Shown: positions 42,390 to 53,744 of the stretch, one piece after another | Position numbering within the stretch: position 1 is the stretch's first letter | Layout of the letters: each line of letters begins with the position of its first letter | Source of the DNA: Tanypteryx hageni | Taxonomy: Eukaryota > Arthropoda > Insecta > Odonata > Petaluridae | Direction of reading: 5' to 3' | DNA: 64,000 bases | NCBI GenBank assembly: GCA_028673005.1 | Contig: CM054114.1 | Coordinates: 23,961,369 to 24,025,368 of the forward strand | Made by a program: the position numbers and the translations under genes | Notes under the pieces: model-generated | Seen by the model: the letters and a program-made list of their open reading frames with translations, nothing else | What the model was told of the DNA's origin: nothing | The model's database searches: none

Positions 42390-42554
42390 ATGTCAACAAG
42401 GTGTTGGGATGAGGAAACCCAGTGAAAACTCACCAATCAGACGACTTCAGGTTGGCGAGGCCCCGGGGATGTCGAAGCGACAACGTAAAAGAACACTAAA
42501 ACACAGAAACATCACAAACGTAGAAGCTTTCGGAACTACTACTTCTTCAGCTAC

Positions 42555-42555
<1 letters not shown>
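42388..42555 (-). mobile_element. Penelope-type 3' tail module (minus strand)
   Basis: From ggatgtcaacaaggtgttgg to the hammerhead-like motif at 42,520-42,554. Helix II of the motif is degraded (GTAGTAGTTCC), while the outer GTAG/CTAC arm is intact. Bounded by (TA)n on both sides. Confidence 0.7.

Positions 42556-42616
<61 letters not shown>
42556..42616. repeat. (TA)n microsatellite
   Basis: A TA run after the Penelope-type tail. Confidence 0.95.
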
Positions 42617-42618
<2 letters not shown>

Positions 42619-42949
42619 ACACAGAGATATGTATTTGCGCAGCGGAAATGAAAGCTACTCTGAGACATATTTATAATCGTTTGAGGCAAGTAGGAAGAGC
42701 GGCAGAGATACAAAGGGGGGGGGGGGAAGGAGAGAGGTACAGAGGGCGAGAGAGATATGCAGGGAATAAAAAAAATAAACAAATGCCTCGCGTAATGCAA
42801 AAAATCCCCAAAAGTCGCATCCCTTCCTTCCTTCCTCCCTCCGGAGCAAAATGCGCGCAGTCCTTTAATCTGGGTCGTAAAATTCTTATACTCCTTTGCG
42901 ATTCTCGGAGGCAAAAAGGAATAAACATTGGCGGGAGGGGGTGAACGTG

Positions 42950-43725
42950 GGGAGGGGGGAAGGTAGAGGAAGACATAATTCTCATACATTAAGAGAGAAA
43001 AGATTGGAAGGGTGAATGGGAGGGGAGTGGGAGGAGGAGGAAGTGAAGGAAAGAGAGAGAGTAATGAAGATATGGTTAGCAATGTTTTATGTGAATTACT
43101 GAGGAAGGAAAGGAGTTGGACAGAATGAGAGAGAGAGGGAATAATGATGGGTGAAGAGAGAAGAAGAGGAGATTAGGAGAAAGAGGGAGAAGAGGCAGAG
43201 AATGAGAGATGAAGAGAGCGAGGATGATGAATGGATCGATAATGAGAAAGGAGAGAAAGGGATGAAGAGAAATAGACAGATAGTGGATGAAAGAGAGAAA
43301 GAATAAAAGAGGAAGAGAGAAAAGAATATGGAGAGAAGAAGAGAGAGAAAGAGGGAGAGTGATTGAGACGAAGGGAAATGAAGAGAGAGAGAATGAGAGA
43401 GATGAAGAAAGCGATAAAGTGGGAGAAAGAGAAATGGATACATGAAGAGGAAGGGGAGGAAGAGATTAAGTGAAATAGACAGAAAAAGGATGAAAGATTG
43501 GAAGAATAAGGAATGAAGAGAAAGACGGACGAGGTAGAGAAAGAGATATGCAGATAAACAGAGACGTAGAAGTGTATATAGAAGGAAAATACATGAAGAA
43601 GAAGAAGACAAGAATTGAAAGAGAGTGGAAGTGAAAGTGAGGGTGATTGGGTTGAATAGGGAGAAAAATGATAAAAATGGGATGGAGGAAAGGGAAAAGA
43701 CATGGTGACAGACAGACTGATGGAC
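42950..43725 (+). repeat. GA-rich polypurine tract
   Basis: Imperfect GA/GAA repeats on the plus strand. Overlapping Ser/Leu/Phe-rich frames on the minus strand are artefacts. Bases 42,617-42,949 are mixed sequence with a G run at 42,715. Confidence 0.9.
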
Positions 43726-43864
43726 ATATGTCCATTTCTATACTAAGATATGATTTCATTCTCCAGGTGATATTATATTTATTAGCATTTATGACGTTTC
43801 ATATTTATGACATGTGAAATTTAATGTAATAATAAATAAACTGATGTGCGCAACACATGACTTT

Positions 43865-44511
43865 CTCCATATTTATGTGGCAAATGAAAAAGTGCAACTA
43901 TGCGGCCGCTAAAAATTCGCAATTGTTTAAACAAATTTTCAGGGTTTAGGCATTTCCGCATGTGCTACGGAGCTGAAACTTTTTTTATAATTAGAAGTCT
44001 TAAAAAAAGGAAACGAAGATTATACAAATTTTGATATTTCAATTTGTTTGGCTGTTAAAAATTCTTAAAGTTTAAACAAATAGATAACTGTTTAGGTACT
44101 ACGAGATGAGCTAAAAAGCTGAAATTTTCAAATTATTTACAGAGTTGTGAATTTGCACGAATAAACATTCCTTTTTTACCACATATGAATTGCGGCGGCA
44201 GTTAAAAATTATTTAAATTTAAACAATAAGAAAAATATTATTTTATTTCTAGATTTGCTACAACCTTACAATTTGGCTAAAATGTGTAGCATTAGTACCC
44301 CATAATGAAGAAAGTGTAAAATATTTAAAACTTCAACATTTGGGGATTGTTTTAAAATATTATTTTTACACTTGGGGAAAACGAAAATCGCCGCGGAGGT
44401 GAAATCTGTAGAATTAAAAGAATATTTGTAATGATGAAATGGCTGTCTGAAAAATGAATGTTTTTTCAAGGTGAGATGAAATGCTTGCAGTATGCAAGTA
44501 CCTTCTACTAG
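43865..44511 (+). mobile_element. Helitron-like unit 4 (5'-truncated)
   Basis: Matches 11,815-12,308 and then 11,400-11,660, ending in the hairpin tgcttgcagtatgcaagta (44,482-44,500) and CTAG at 44,508-44,511. Confidence 0.5.
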
Positions 44512-45281
44512 TTATCATTGTATATCGACGTTTCTTACAGAGGATATAACATATAACAGGAGGATACTAATGTTTAGGCTCTTCCAGATGAGCTGGAGAT
44601 TCGAAATTTTTTTATTATGCTGGATTTTGTGGAAAACCGACAAAAAACGAAAATCTTGAAAAAGTGCAACAATGCGGCCACTGAATGTTCGCAATTGTTT
44701 AAACAAATTTTCAAGGTTTACGTATTTTCAAATGTGCTACGGAACTGAAATTGTTTTTAGAGGTAGGATTCGTAAAAAAACGAAATAGGGATTATACAAA
44801 TTTTGATATATTAATTTTTGATGCCGTTAAAAATTCTTAAACTTCAAACAAATAGATAAATGTTTACCTACTACGGGATGAGCTAGGAAGCTGACATTTT
44901 CAAGTTATTTACAGAATAGTGCATTTGCACAAATAAATATTTGAATCTCTCCATAAATATATTGCGGTGGCCGTTAAAAATGTTCAAAATTTAAGCAGTT
45001 TAAAAAATATTATTTCACTTCTAGAAGTGCTACAACTTTAAAATTTGGCAGAAATGTGTAGCATTTGTACTCCATATTGGAGAAAGTATACATTTTTTTA
45101 AATTGCATAGTTTGGGTATTGTTTTAATGAATTTTTTTCACATAAGGGAAAATCGAAAGTCGCTGTGGAAGTGAAATCTTTAGAATTAAAATAATATTTG
45201 TAATGATGAAATATCTGCCTGAAAAATGAATGTTATTTCAAGGTGAGATTATATACTTGCAGAATGCAAGCACCTTCTACT
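44512..45281 (+). mobile_element. Helitron-like unit 5
   Basis: Opens with the unit's ~42-bp start segment in reversed orientation (ttatcattgtatatcgacg at 44,512), then ggaggatactaatgtttagg in normal orientation. It ends with a hairpin (cttgcagaatgcaag) and CTAT instead of CTAG. Non-coding. Confidence 0.45.
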
Positions 45282-45540
45282 ATAAATATATATGTTTTTA
45301 TTAACACTTACGACGTTAAGTGTTTATATCCGTAGGTTTGCTAACTAAAACTTCGACCATACCCTCGTCGTCCATAGTTGGCCCTATCGATGTCCTGACA
45401 CCGGAGCTCGTTAGAGATCGAGACAGATGAGTGTGAGGGAGCGACAAACGATGGAATACCCCAACGTGACCCGGGTCGTAATTCGCCCTCCCGTCGCAAG
45501 GGTGGCGCTGCGGTCGCCACGGCGAAGGGTGGGACGGGAG
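45282..45540. other. GC-richer anonymous segment
   Basis: Balanced composition with several CG dinucleotides (gtggcgctgcggtcgccacg). Possibly an unidentified repeat. No ORF supports a gene. Confidence 0.35.
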
Positions 45541-46424
45541 AGGGAAAGAGAGGGGGAGAACAAAAGGAAATTTTTAGGAATTTAGCGATTAAGAATGGAG
45601 GATGAAAAAGGAATTAGCGAGCTGAAGAAAAAAGAGATTTAGTGAGAGAAAGATAAGGGGAGAGAGAGGGACATGTAAGACTTAAGCAGTGACATTCAAA
45701 GTGCGAGTGAAGACAAAAAACCATTGACAGATATATGGCGTTGAGAAAAGGATAAAGGGAATGAGAGAGAGAAGGTTGTTGGAGAGATAAGGAAGAGATG
45801 GAGGGAGGGTGATGGATAGGAGGGAGTGTGGAAGGGAGAGGGAGATAGAGGAAAGAAAGGAGGAGCGGTGTAGGGAGGGAAATGTGGGGGAGAGATAGAG
45901 AGTGAGATAGGAAGGAGAAAGGGAACAGGGAAATATATGAAAAGTAGAATAAGAGAGGGAAGGAGAGAGGAGAAAAGAGAGTCGGAGGAAAGAGGATAGA
46001 GAGAAGAGAGAATAGTAGGAGGAAAAAGCAAGATTGTTGGAGAGAGGCAGGAGAAATAGAATGAGAAATAAAGGGAAAGGAAGAGAAAAAATGGGGATAA
46101 GAAAAAGAGAGAAAAGAGAGTGAGTAGGAGAGAGGAAGATAAAGAGGGAATGAGAGGTATGTAGAGAGAGTTGGGGGATATATGTAGATTGAGGAAGTGA
46201 GAGAGGAATGATAAAAAGAAGAAAGAATTAAAAAAGGAAAGCGAGACAGTGAGCGAAGAAAAGAGAGGAAAGAGAGATTGTGGGAAAGGATGAGAGAGGG
46301 AAGAGAAATGGAGAGAGAGGAAGAGAGAGCGGAGAGAACTGAAGAGAGATGGAGAGAGAGAAAAAGAGAGGAAAGAAAGGGGAGAGAGATAGAGAGGAAA
46401 AGAGATGGGAGAGAGGGAAGAGAG

Positions 46425-47050
46425 ATTGGAATAAAAAACGAGAGAGGGAAGAGAGATGGAGAGAGAGGAAAAGAGAGGGGAGAGAGGGAAGAGAGATGGG
46501 AATAAAAGACGAGAGAGGGAAGAGAGATGGAGAGAGAGGAAAAGAGAGGGTAGAGAGGGAAGAGAGATGGGAATAAAAGACGAGAGAGGGAAGAGAGATG
46601 GAGAGAGAGGAAAAGAGAGGGAAGAGAGATGGGAATAAAAGAAGAGAGAGGAGAGAGAGAGGGAAGAGAGATTTAGGGAGAGGAAAAGAAAGGGGAGAGA
46701 GATTGAGGGAGAGGAAGAGAGAGTGGAGAGAAATGGACAGAGAGGAAGAGAGAGAAAGAGAGCGGGTAGAGAGATGGAGAGAGAGGAAAGAGGGGAGAGA
46801 GATAGAGAAAGAGGAAAAGAGAGGGGAGAGAGGGAAGAGAGATGGGAATAAAAGAAGAGAGAGGGAAGAGAGATGGGAATAAAAGAAGAGAGAGGGGTGA
46901 GAGAGGGGAGAGAGAGGAAAAGAGAGGGGAGAGAGATTGATGGAGAGGAAGAGAGAGCGGAGAGAAATGGAGAGAGAGGAAGAGAGGGGAGAGAGATAGA
47001 GAGATGGGAGAGAGAGGAAAAGAGAGGGAAAGAGAGGGGAATAAAAGAAG
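46425..47050 (+). repeat. ~70-bp minisatellite within the GA tract
   Basis: The word gaataaaa marks units at about 46,430, 46,500, 46,571, 46,633, 46,846, 46,876 and 47,040. The first three are 70-71 bp apart with nearly identical GA sequence between them. Confidence 0.7.
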
Positions 47051-48504
47051 AGAGAGGGAGAGAGAGAAAGGGAAGAGAGATTGAGGGAGAGGAGGTGAGA
47101 GGGGAGAGAAATGGAGAGATAGGAAGAGAGAACGAAGAGAAATGGAGAGAGAGAAAAAGAGTGGGGAGAGAGATGGAGAGAGGGGAAGAGAGAGAGGAAA
47201 TTGAGGAAGAGAGAGAGGGGAGAGATGGAGAGAGAGGTTATGGGAGGGAAACAGAGGGGGGAGAGATAGAGAGAGAGGAAGAGATAGAGGAAAGAGATGA
47301 AGAGAGAGAGGGAGAGATGGTGAGAGAGGAAAAGAGAGGGGAGGGAGACAGAGAGATAGGGAAAGAGAGGGGAGAGAAATGGAGAGAGAGAGGAGAGAGA
47401 TGAAGATAGAGGAGAAGAGAAGGGAGAAAGATGGAGAGAAATGAATGGTGAGAGGAAGAGAGAGAGAGAGAGAGTGTGGAAGGAATGGGAGAGAGATTTG
47501 GAGAGTTAGGAAAGTAGATAAAGAAGAAATGAGAGCAAGGGAAAGAGAAAGTGAAAGATTAAGAAGGTTGGATAGATGAAGAAGAGATGGAGCAAGAGGA
47601 TAGAGAGAAAATAAAAAAGTTGCAGAAAGAAAAGTAAGAATGTGGGAGAAAGATGGAAGGAGAAATAGAATGAGAAATGAAAGGAAATGAAGAGGGAAAA
47701 TGAGAAAATGGGGAGATCATAAAGAGACAAAACAGAGTGATAATGATAGGGAGAGAGAGGAAAAGAGTGAGAGGAAGATATAGAGAGCGGGATATAGAGA
47801 GCGGGATGTAGAGAGTGTTGGGAGGAAGAGAGTAGGGAAGATGTAGAGGGAGAGAGTGGAAGGAGAAAAAAGGAGAAAAAATGTGGAGAAGGAATAGAGA
47901 GATAGAGAGAGGAAACTAGAGGGGAGAGAAACTGAGAGAGAGGAGAGGGAGATGAGAGAGGGATAAATGTTGAGAGAAAAATAGAAGGAGTTAGAGAGGG
48001 ATTGGAGAGAGATCTAGAAAGTGAGGAAGAGATAAAGTACGGGAGAGCAAAGATAAGAGGAAGTGGAAGAGAAAGAGGACGAGATATTAGAGAGAAGAAG
48101 AGGAAGAGATAGCGGAAAATAAAGAATGATAGACAGGTATTGAAAGATTGGAGAGATATGTAGGGTGAGAAAGATAGGAAGGTATATAAAGGGGAATAGA
48201 GATAGAGAGAAAGAGAAAGAAAGATAGAAAGCAAGAGTGAGATTATGGGAAAGAGGAAGAGAAAGAGAGAGAAGGTTGGAGAGATAAGGAAGAGTGGAAG
48301 TAGGAAGGTGGAAAGGGAGATAGGAGAGAGGGAAAGGTGGAGGGAGGTTATGGGAGAGGTAGGTAGAAATAGGAATATAGGGAAGAGAGGGATAGATGGA
48401 AAATAGAAGGAAGGGAGAGGAGAGAGATGAAAATGGAGGAGGATAGAGTGGTTGGTACAGGATGCGAGAAATTATGAGAGTGAGAAAAAGAGAGTAGAAA
48501 GATA

Positions 48505-48575
48505 GACAAATGTCTTTATTCGGGCGAAATTTAGACCATAAGGTCCACTCTTACATATAACCCTTTATGTGGATG
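48505..48575 (-). mobile_element. CR1/L2-like LINE 3' terminus
   Basis: gtctttattcgggcgaaatt then accataaggtcca and acatataaccctt: the last ~65 bp of the element at 54.74 kb, alone inside GA-rich DNA. Confidence 0.8.
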
Positions 48576-49235
48576 AGAAATAAAGATAGATGGAGATGGA
48601 ATATGAGAAAATTGGGAGAATGGAAGGGGTAAGATAGAGAGAGGGAAAAGAAAGTGAGAAAGAGATAATGAGGAAGATAAAAAGAGAGAGGGAGAGCGAT
48701 GGAGAGAGGCAGGAAGAGGGAGGTGGGAGTGATAAAAAAAAGATAGAGGAAGAGATTGGGGTGTAGAGAGATAGAGATGGAGAGTGAAAGGATGAAAGAG
48801 AGAAGAAGGTAATAAGGAAGAGAGAGAAGGTTGCGGAAGGTATAAGGAAGAGATGAAGGGAGGGTGATGGATAGGAGAGAGTGTTAAAATGGAGATACGA
48901 GAGAGAGAAAGGAGGAGAGGTAGAAGGAGAGAGATAGGGAGAAAGGGGTAGACGGAATGTAGCATGATTTGAGAAAATGAGAGAGAAGCAAAGATAGGAG
49001 AAGAGAGAGAAGAATGAAATGAGGCAGGAAAGTAAGAAAGTGGGAGAAAGAGAGAGGATGAAAATAGATTGGGAATGAAGAGAGGGAGAGCGAAAATGAG
49101 AAAAACGGGGAGATTAGAAGCTGGAAGACAAATAGAGGGAAAAGAGAGAGAGAGAAAGAGAGGGAGATGTAGAGGGAGAGAGAGGTATAGATAGAGTTAT
49201 AGAGAGGGGTAGAGTGAGAGAGAGAGAGAGAGTTG

Positions 49236-49455
49236 GTCGCCCGGCCTCCTGTTTGTGTGGTTTGAAGAGACCGCGCAAATTCAACGTTCCGTCCTTCGGA
49301 AGGGACGTTTAGCCATTGGCCTCCTTGGTGTTCTTCGTTAAGAGTAGGCTAATTCCGGCACCGGGTTTCCCTCCTATCTTGTCTAAGTGTGTTCGGTGTG
49401 GATGTAACTATAGCTATAATAATCCAAGAAGTGATTGTTCAAAAATACACACACA
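49236..49455. repeat. unassigned SINE-like insert in GA tract
   Basis: A non-repetitive 200-bp island (cgttccgtccttcggaaggg; ggcaccgggtttccctcc) within GA DNA. It resembles SINE-type interspersed repeats, but no A/B boxes are certain. Confidence 0.4.
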
Positions 49456-50878
49456 CACAGAGGCAGAAAGAGGAAAGTAAGAGGAATAGAAAAGAAAAGA
49501 GAGTAGAGAGGAAGATGATGAGAGGATGAGAAAGGGGAGAGAAATGGAGAGAGAGGAAGAGAGAGCGAAGAGAGAAATAGAGAGGGGAGAGAGATGGAGA
49601 GAGAGGAACAGATAGGAGAGAGGGAAGAGAGATGGGAATAAAAGAAGAGAGGAGAGAGAGGGGAGAGAGAGGAAAGGAGAGGGGGAGAGAGAGGAAAAGA
49701 GAGGGGAGAGAGAGGAAAAAAGAGGGGAGAGAGATTGAGGTAGACGAAAAGAAAGGGAGAGAGATTTAAGTAGAGGAAGAGAGAGCGGAGAGAGATTGAG
49801 ACAGAGGAAGAGAAAGCGGAGAGAAATCGAGAGAGAGTGAATAAGTGAGAAATAGAGGAAGAGAGAGAGAGAATGAGAGAAATAGAGAAAGACAGACAAA
49901 CGACTTCATTTAGGGCAAAATTGAGACTATATAGACCCATCTTACATGTTATGAGTGAAATAGAGGAAGAGAGAAAAATAGAAAGAAAGAACGAAATATG
50001 CACAGAGGAAAACGAATGATAGGTGGAAGAGAGGGAAGAAACAGAGGAGAAGGAAAAATATGAAACTAAGAGAGAGAGAAAGAGAAGGGTCATTAATATA
50101 ACAGAAAGAAATATATGAAGAGGGAGAGAAAGAAGTAGGGAGAGCCAGATATATAAAGAGAGGGGAAGAGGAAGAAATGGAGAAAATGGGAAGATGATTA
50201 TAAGGAAGACAGAGGGGAAAAGAGAGATAAAGTGTAAAGGATGGAGAGAGAGAGAGAGGTAGAGGGAGTGAGATGTGGAGAGAGGAAGGAGGATAGAGAG
50301 GAAGGGAGGGAGTGGGGGAGAGAGGACGAGAAAAGAGGGAGATAGTGAGAGAGATGTAGAGAGGAAAAGAGAAGAGAGAGAGGGGGAGAGAGAGGGTGAG
50401 AGAGAGGGTGAGAGAGAGGGAGAAAGAGAGATGTGAAGAGAGTGAAAGGGAGAGAGATAAGGAGAGGAGAGAGAGAGGGTAGAGAGAGAGAGTAAGAGAG
50501 AGGAGAGAGGATGGAACAGAGGAGAGGGAGAGATAGTGAGAGGAAGGGAGGGAGAAAGAGAGATGTGAAGAGAGTGAGAAGGAGAGAGATAAGGATAGGA
50601 GAGAGAGGAAGAGAGGAGATAAAGAGAGAGGAAGAGAGGAGATAGGGTGGAAGATAAGAAAAGAGAGGAGAAGGAGAGAGATAAGGATAGGAGAGAGAGG
50701 AAGAGAGGAGATAGGGTGGAAGATAAGAAAAGAGAGGAGAGGGAGGGAGATTGAGAGGGAGGGAGAAAGAGAGATGTGAAGAGAGTGAAAGGGAGAGAGA
50801 TAAGGAGAAGAGAGAGAGAGGAAGAGAGATGATAGAGAGAGAGAGGAAGAGAGGAGAGAGAGAGAGGAGAGATACTCA
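49456..50878 (+). repeat. GA-rich polypurine tract (continuation)
   Basis: A further 1.4 kb of A/G-only-like sequence with local duplications. For example, the gagaggagatagggtggaag segment occurs at about 50,636 and 50,705. The 498-residue Ser/Leu-rich frame on the minus strand is an artefact. Confidence 0.93.
49888..49952 (-). mobile_element. CR1/L2-like LINE 3' terminus
   Basis: gacagacaaacgacttcatt, gggcaaaattgagactatat and cttacatgtta: the extreme 3' end of the 21.27/23.51 kb subfamily. Confidence 0.75.
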
Positions 50879-51204
50879 TTATTATAATGTTGCCATTGCA
50901 ACGTTTCCTAACCGGTTTCGTTGTATTCTAGGATTTCATACACGCGTTATTTTTGCCACGCAAATACGCGTGATCAATTTGATTTTCCGCTCGGATGTAT
51001 ATGTAATTCTTTGTAACGCCTAATTTTGAAATTATGGAACACAAATAGCAACATATCCGCAGGGATTTTAAAATGTCATAGCCAATATAAATATTAAATA
51101 AGTGATTAGTATGTTGAAAGTAGGCATAATTTCCGTTTGTATTATCTTGTTACTTTTTGCAAGGAAAACCCTATATATATATGTATATATGAACAAGAAG
51201 TTCA
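50879..51204. other. anonymous sequence
   Basis: Nothing recognised. Confidence 0.4.
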
Positions 51205-51500
51205 AACCACCACTAATGCAGGCTATTTTTCCGAAGCTGACGTCTCGAATTGGTTACTTAAGTTGATAGGAAATGTTTCATATGTGTTTGTCATTAGAAG
51301 GAATTCTAATAAAATAAATACCATTTGTAATTCATAATTTTCCCGTGATAGAGAAATTTGAAAAACAAATTAATAGAGCATTATAAGGTTTAAAATACTA
51401 AAGAAAATGTCAAATTCTCCTTCTGAGATTATATTTTGCGTGTATTATTTTTAAATAAACGAATTTAATGAATGTTACTTTTTATACGCTAATATATCGC
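51205..51500 (+). repeat. interspersed repeat family E, copy 2
   Basis: Partner of 26,100-26,400, with about the same extent. A degenerate B-box (ggaatcgaacttc) follows at 51,568. Confidence 0.6.
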
Positions 51501-52010
51501 ATATGGATCAGCTGCACGACAGATTTGAGAGTTCCAATGCAAAATAAATAGGGAAAAATCGTTCCTGGAATCGAACTTCAATCTTCGCTAAATAAAATAT
51601 ATCTCGGAGGTGGGCCCTGGCAGCACCATCCTCATATCAAGTTTCATGATAATCGGTCCATTGATGCAAAAGTTCTTAGTTAGGGTCACACAAACATATA
51701 TACACACAGACAGGACCATTTCATAAGACTATGTCTCCTTTGGAAAAAAGCCTAAATAAATAAAACTTTTCCGTATGGACACCGAGATTATGGGATGTAC
51801 GGAGGAGGAGGAGGTGATAAAGAAGCGGAGAAACGAAAGAGACGAATAAAGGTGAGTGAAAGGGGAGAGGAAGAGAATTGGACGTAACAATCTAGAATGG
51901 CCCCGGTCCAGGTAGATTGGGCGAAACGCATGAATGATGGAAATTCAAATGGAGCCCCGGAATTGGAGGGGGTTAGATACATTTTAATATACAAAAGGGA
52001 GATAATATGA
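51501..52010. other. anonymous sequence
   Basis: Nothing recognised besides the degenerate B-box noted for the preceding repeat. Confidence 0.4.
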
Positions 52011-53511
52011 AGAGCAAAGACAGAGAGAGAGGTAGAGAACAGTTGAAGGCAGGCAGAAATCTGAAAATGTTTGAAATGTCTTCTCGCACCTAACCGTTAC
52101 CAAAGCGTGTGTGTGTGTGTGTTTGTCGCGTAGGGATTAGGTCCCGGGAGCAGAAGTTACGTCTGCAAAGGCAGAGGTGGTTGAAGTGGAGGATTATGTG
52201 GAGGTGAGGTGTTTGCGGGGAGGTAGGGAGGGGCGGAGGAGGAGGTGGAGAGAGAGAGAACGAATTTGAGTGGAGGGAGAGGCAGGAGAGAAAGAAACGG
52301 AGAGAGAGAGAGAGAAGCTGAAGTAAGGCAATAAGAGGGAAAGAGAGAGATAAATATAGAGAAAGAGGAGAGAATGAAGAGAGGAAGAATGAAAGATAAA
52401 GGTAGTAAGAGAGAGAAAGAGAGGAATAGAGAAGCTGAGAGAGGGGTAAAGAGAAAGATAAAGAGAAGAAGATGGAGAAAGAGAGAAAGAGAGAGAAGAT
52501 GGAGAAAGGGAAAGAGATATATGTATAATAGTAGAGAAAGAGGAGAGAGGTGGGAAGGAATGGAATTAGGAGAGGAAGAACGGGAGGAAATGAGAAAGAG
52601 AGCGAGAAGATGAGAGTAGGAGGAAGAGAGGGAAGGAGAAAGCGCGAGAAGAAAAGAGATATGTGAGAGGAGTAGAGAAGGAGTGAGTGAGAGAGATAGA
52701 GAAAAAGTAAGGGAGAGATGGAGAAGATAAAGGAAGAGAGGGAGGGAGGTAAAGATAGAGGGAGAGAGATAAATATAGAGGGAGAGAGGTAAAGACAGAG
52801 GAAGAGAGAGATAAAGACAGAGAAAGTACGAGAGAAAGACGAGAGGATTGTGGTGTTTAGGTGTTTGCTGACTGGGGGAGGAGGGGAGGTGGGGAGGGAA
52901 TAGGGAGAGGAAGAGGAGAGTTGGGGTGGACGGAGGGAGGGGAAGAAGTGAGGCGAGGAAGGGGAGTAAGAGAGAGAATGAGTGGAGGGAGAGTTAGAGA
53001 GAGGAATGGAGAGAAAGAAAGGGAGAGAGACATGAAGATAGAGGTATAGAGATTAAGATAGAGAAAGAGAAAGACTAGAGAAAATTGAGAAAAGAGACAA
53101 GAGGACAGAGAAAGGGATGGAGAGAGAAAGAGGAAAAGACAGAGAAATCGAGAGAAAGAGAGATGAACAAAGAGAAAGATAAATAAGAGACGTAAAAGAG
53201 AGGTGAGGAAGAATAGAAAGAGAGAATGAATGCAAAAAATAGATGAATAGTGAGGTGAATAGAGATATAAAAATAGAGAGAGAAGAAGCGAGAGAGAGAG
53301 AGACCAGAAGCCAGAGAGAGAGAGAGAGATAATGATGGAGAGAGAGGGAGAGAGAGATAAAGATAGAGAAATTGACAGAAAGACTAGATGAAAATTGAGA
53401 AACTGAGACGGGAAGAGGCAGTTAGATAGAGAGAGAAACCGGAAGAGAAACAAAGAGAGATTAAGAGCGATAGTAAAAGAGAAATAAGAGATGTTAGGAG
53501 AAGAGGGGAAA
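52011..53511 (+). repeat. GA-rich polypurine tract
   Basis: Plus-strand purine repeats, interrupted at 52,080-52,180 by mixed sequence with a (GT)n run and at 52,850-52,960 by G-rich sequence. Confidence 0.9.
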
Positions 53512-53690
53512 AATTTATTTATTTATTTATTTATTTTTCACGTACAGCACACAGAGGGCCAATTTACAGTGACACCTGTTACGCAACATACAACAAACAC
53601 AAACATCCATGTCCTAGGCTGGATTCGAACCCACGACCGTCGTATCCGTTTGGCAGATATGTACCATCCGTCTGTCAAGAAATAAAAATC
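53512..53690 (-). mobile_element. tRNA-derived SINE
   Basis: On the minus strand: A-box-like tggtacatatctgcc, B-box gggttcgaatccagcc (in reverse at 53,618), a 70-bp body (aattggccctctgtgtgctg) and an (AAAT)n tail at 53,512-53,537. This is the usual SINE plan. I could not define a target-site duplication. Confidence 0.7.
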
Positions 53691-53744
53691 TAAGTATTAA
53701 CATCCAACAGTATTTTGCTACGCTACAACAATTATCTGTAAAGA

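Larger units (their letters stand above)
45541..49235 (+). repeat. very long GA-rich polypurine tract
   Basis: About 3.7 kb in which the plus strand is overwhelmingly A and G, broken by a LINE tail at 48,505. Reading frames up to 242 residues are Arg/Glu/Lys- or Ser/Leu-rich translations of the repeats. Confidence 0.93.

Noticed and set aside
43690..43740. Another LINE 3' terminus at the end of the GA tract (gacagacagactgatgg)
   Set aside because: Beyond the short GACA run there is no match to the conserved terminus sequence.
46425..47050. Regularly spaced repeats resembling a CRISPR-like array
   Set aside because: The spacers are themselves GA repeat sequence, units vary, and the genome is eukaryotic. 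It is a minisatellite.
49383..50879. 498-residue minus-strand frame, and similar Ser/Leu/Phe-rich or Arg/Glu-rich frames at 21.0, 22.3, 23.0, 25.2, 43.1, 46.3-47.4, 47.5, 52.9 and 53.6 kb
   Set aside because: Composition is dictated by CT/GA repeats, all frames are open because stop codons are rare in such DNA, and no domain is visible.
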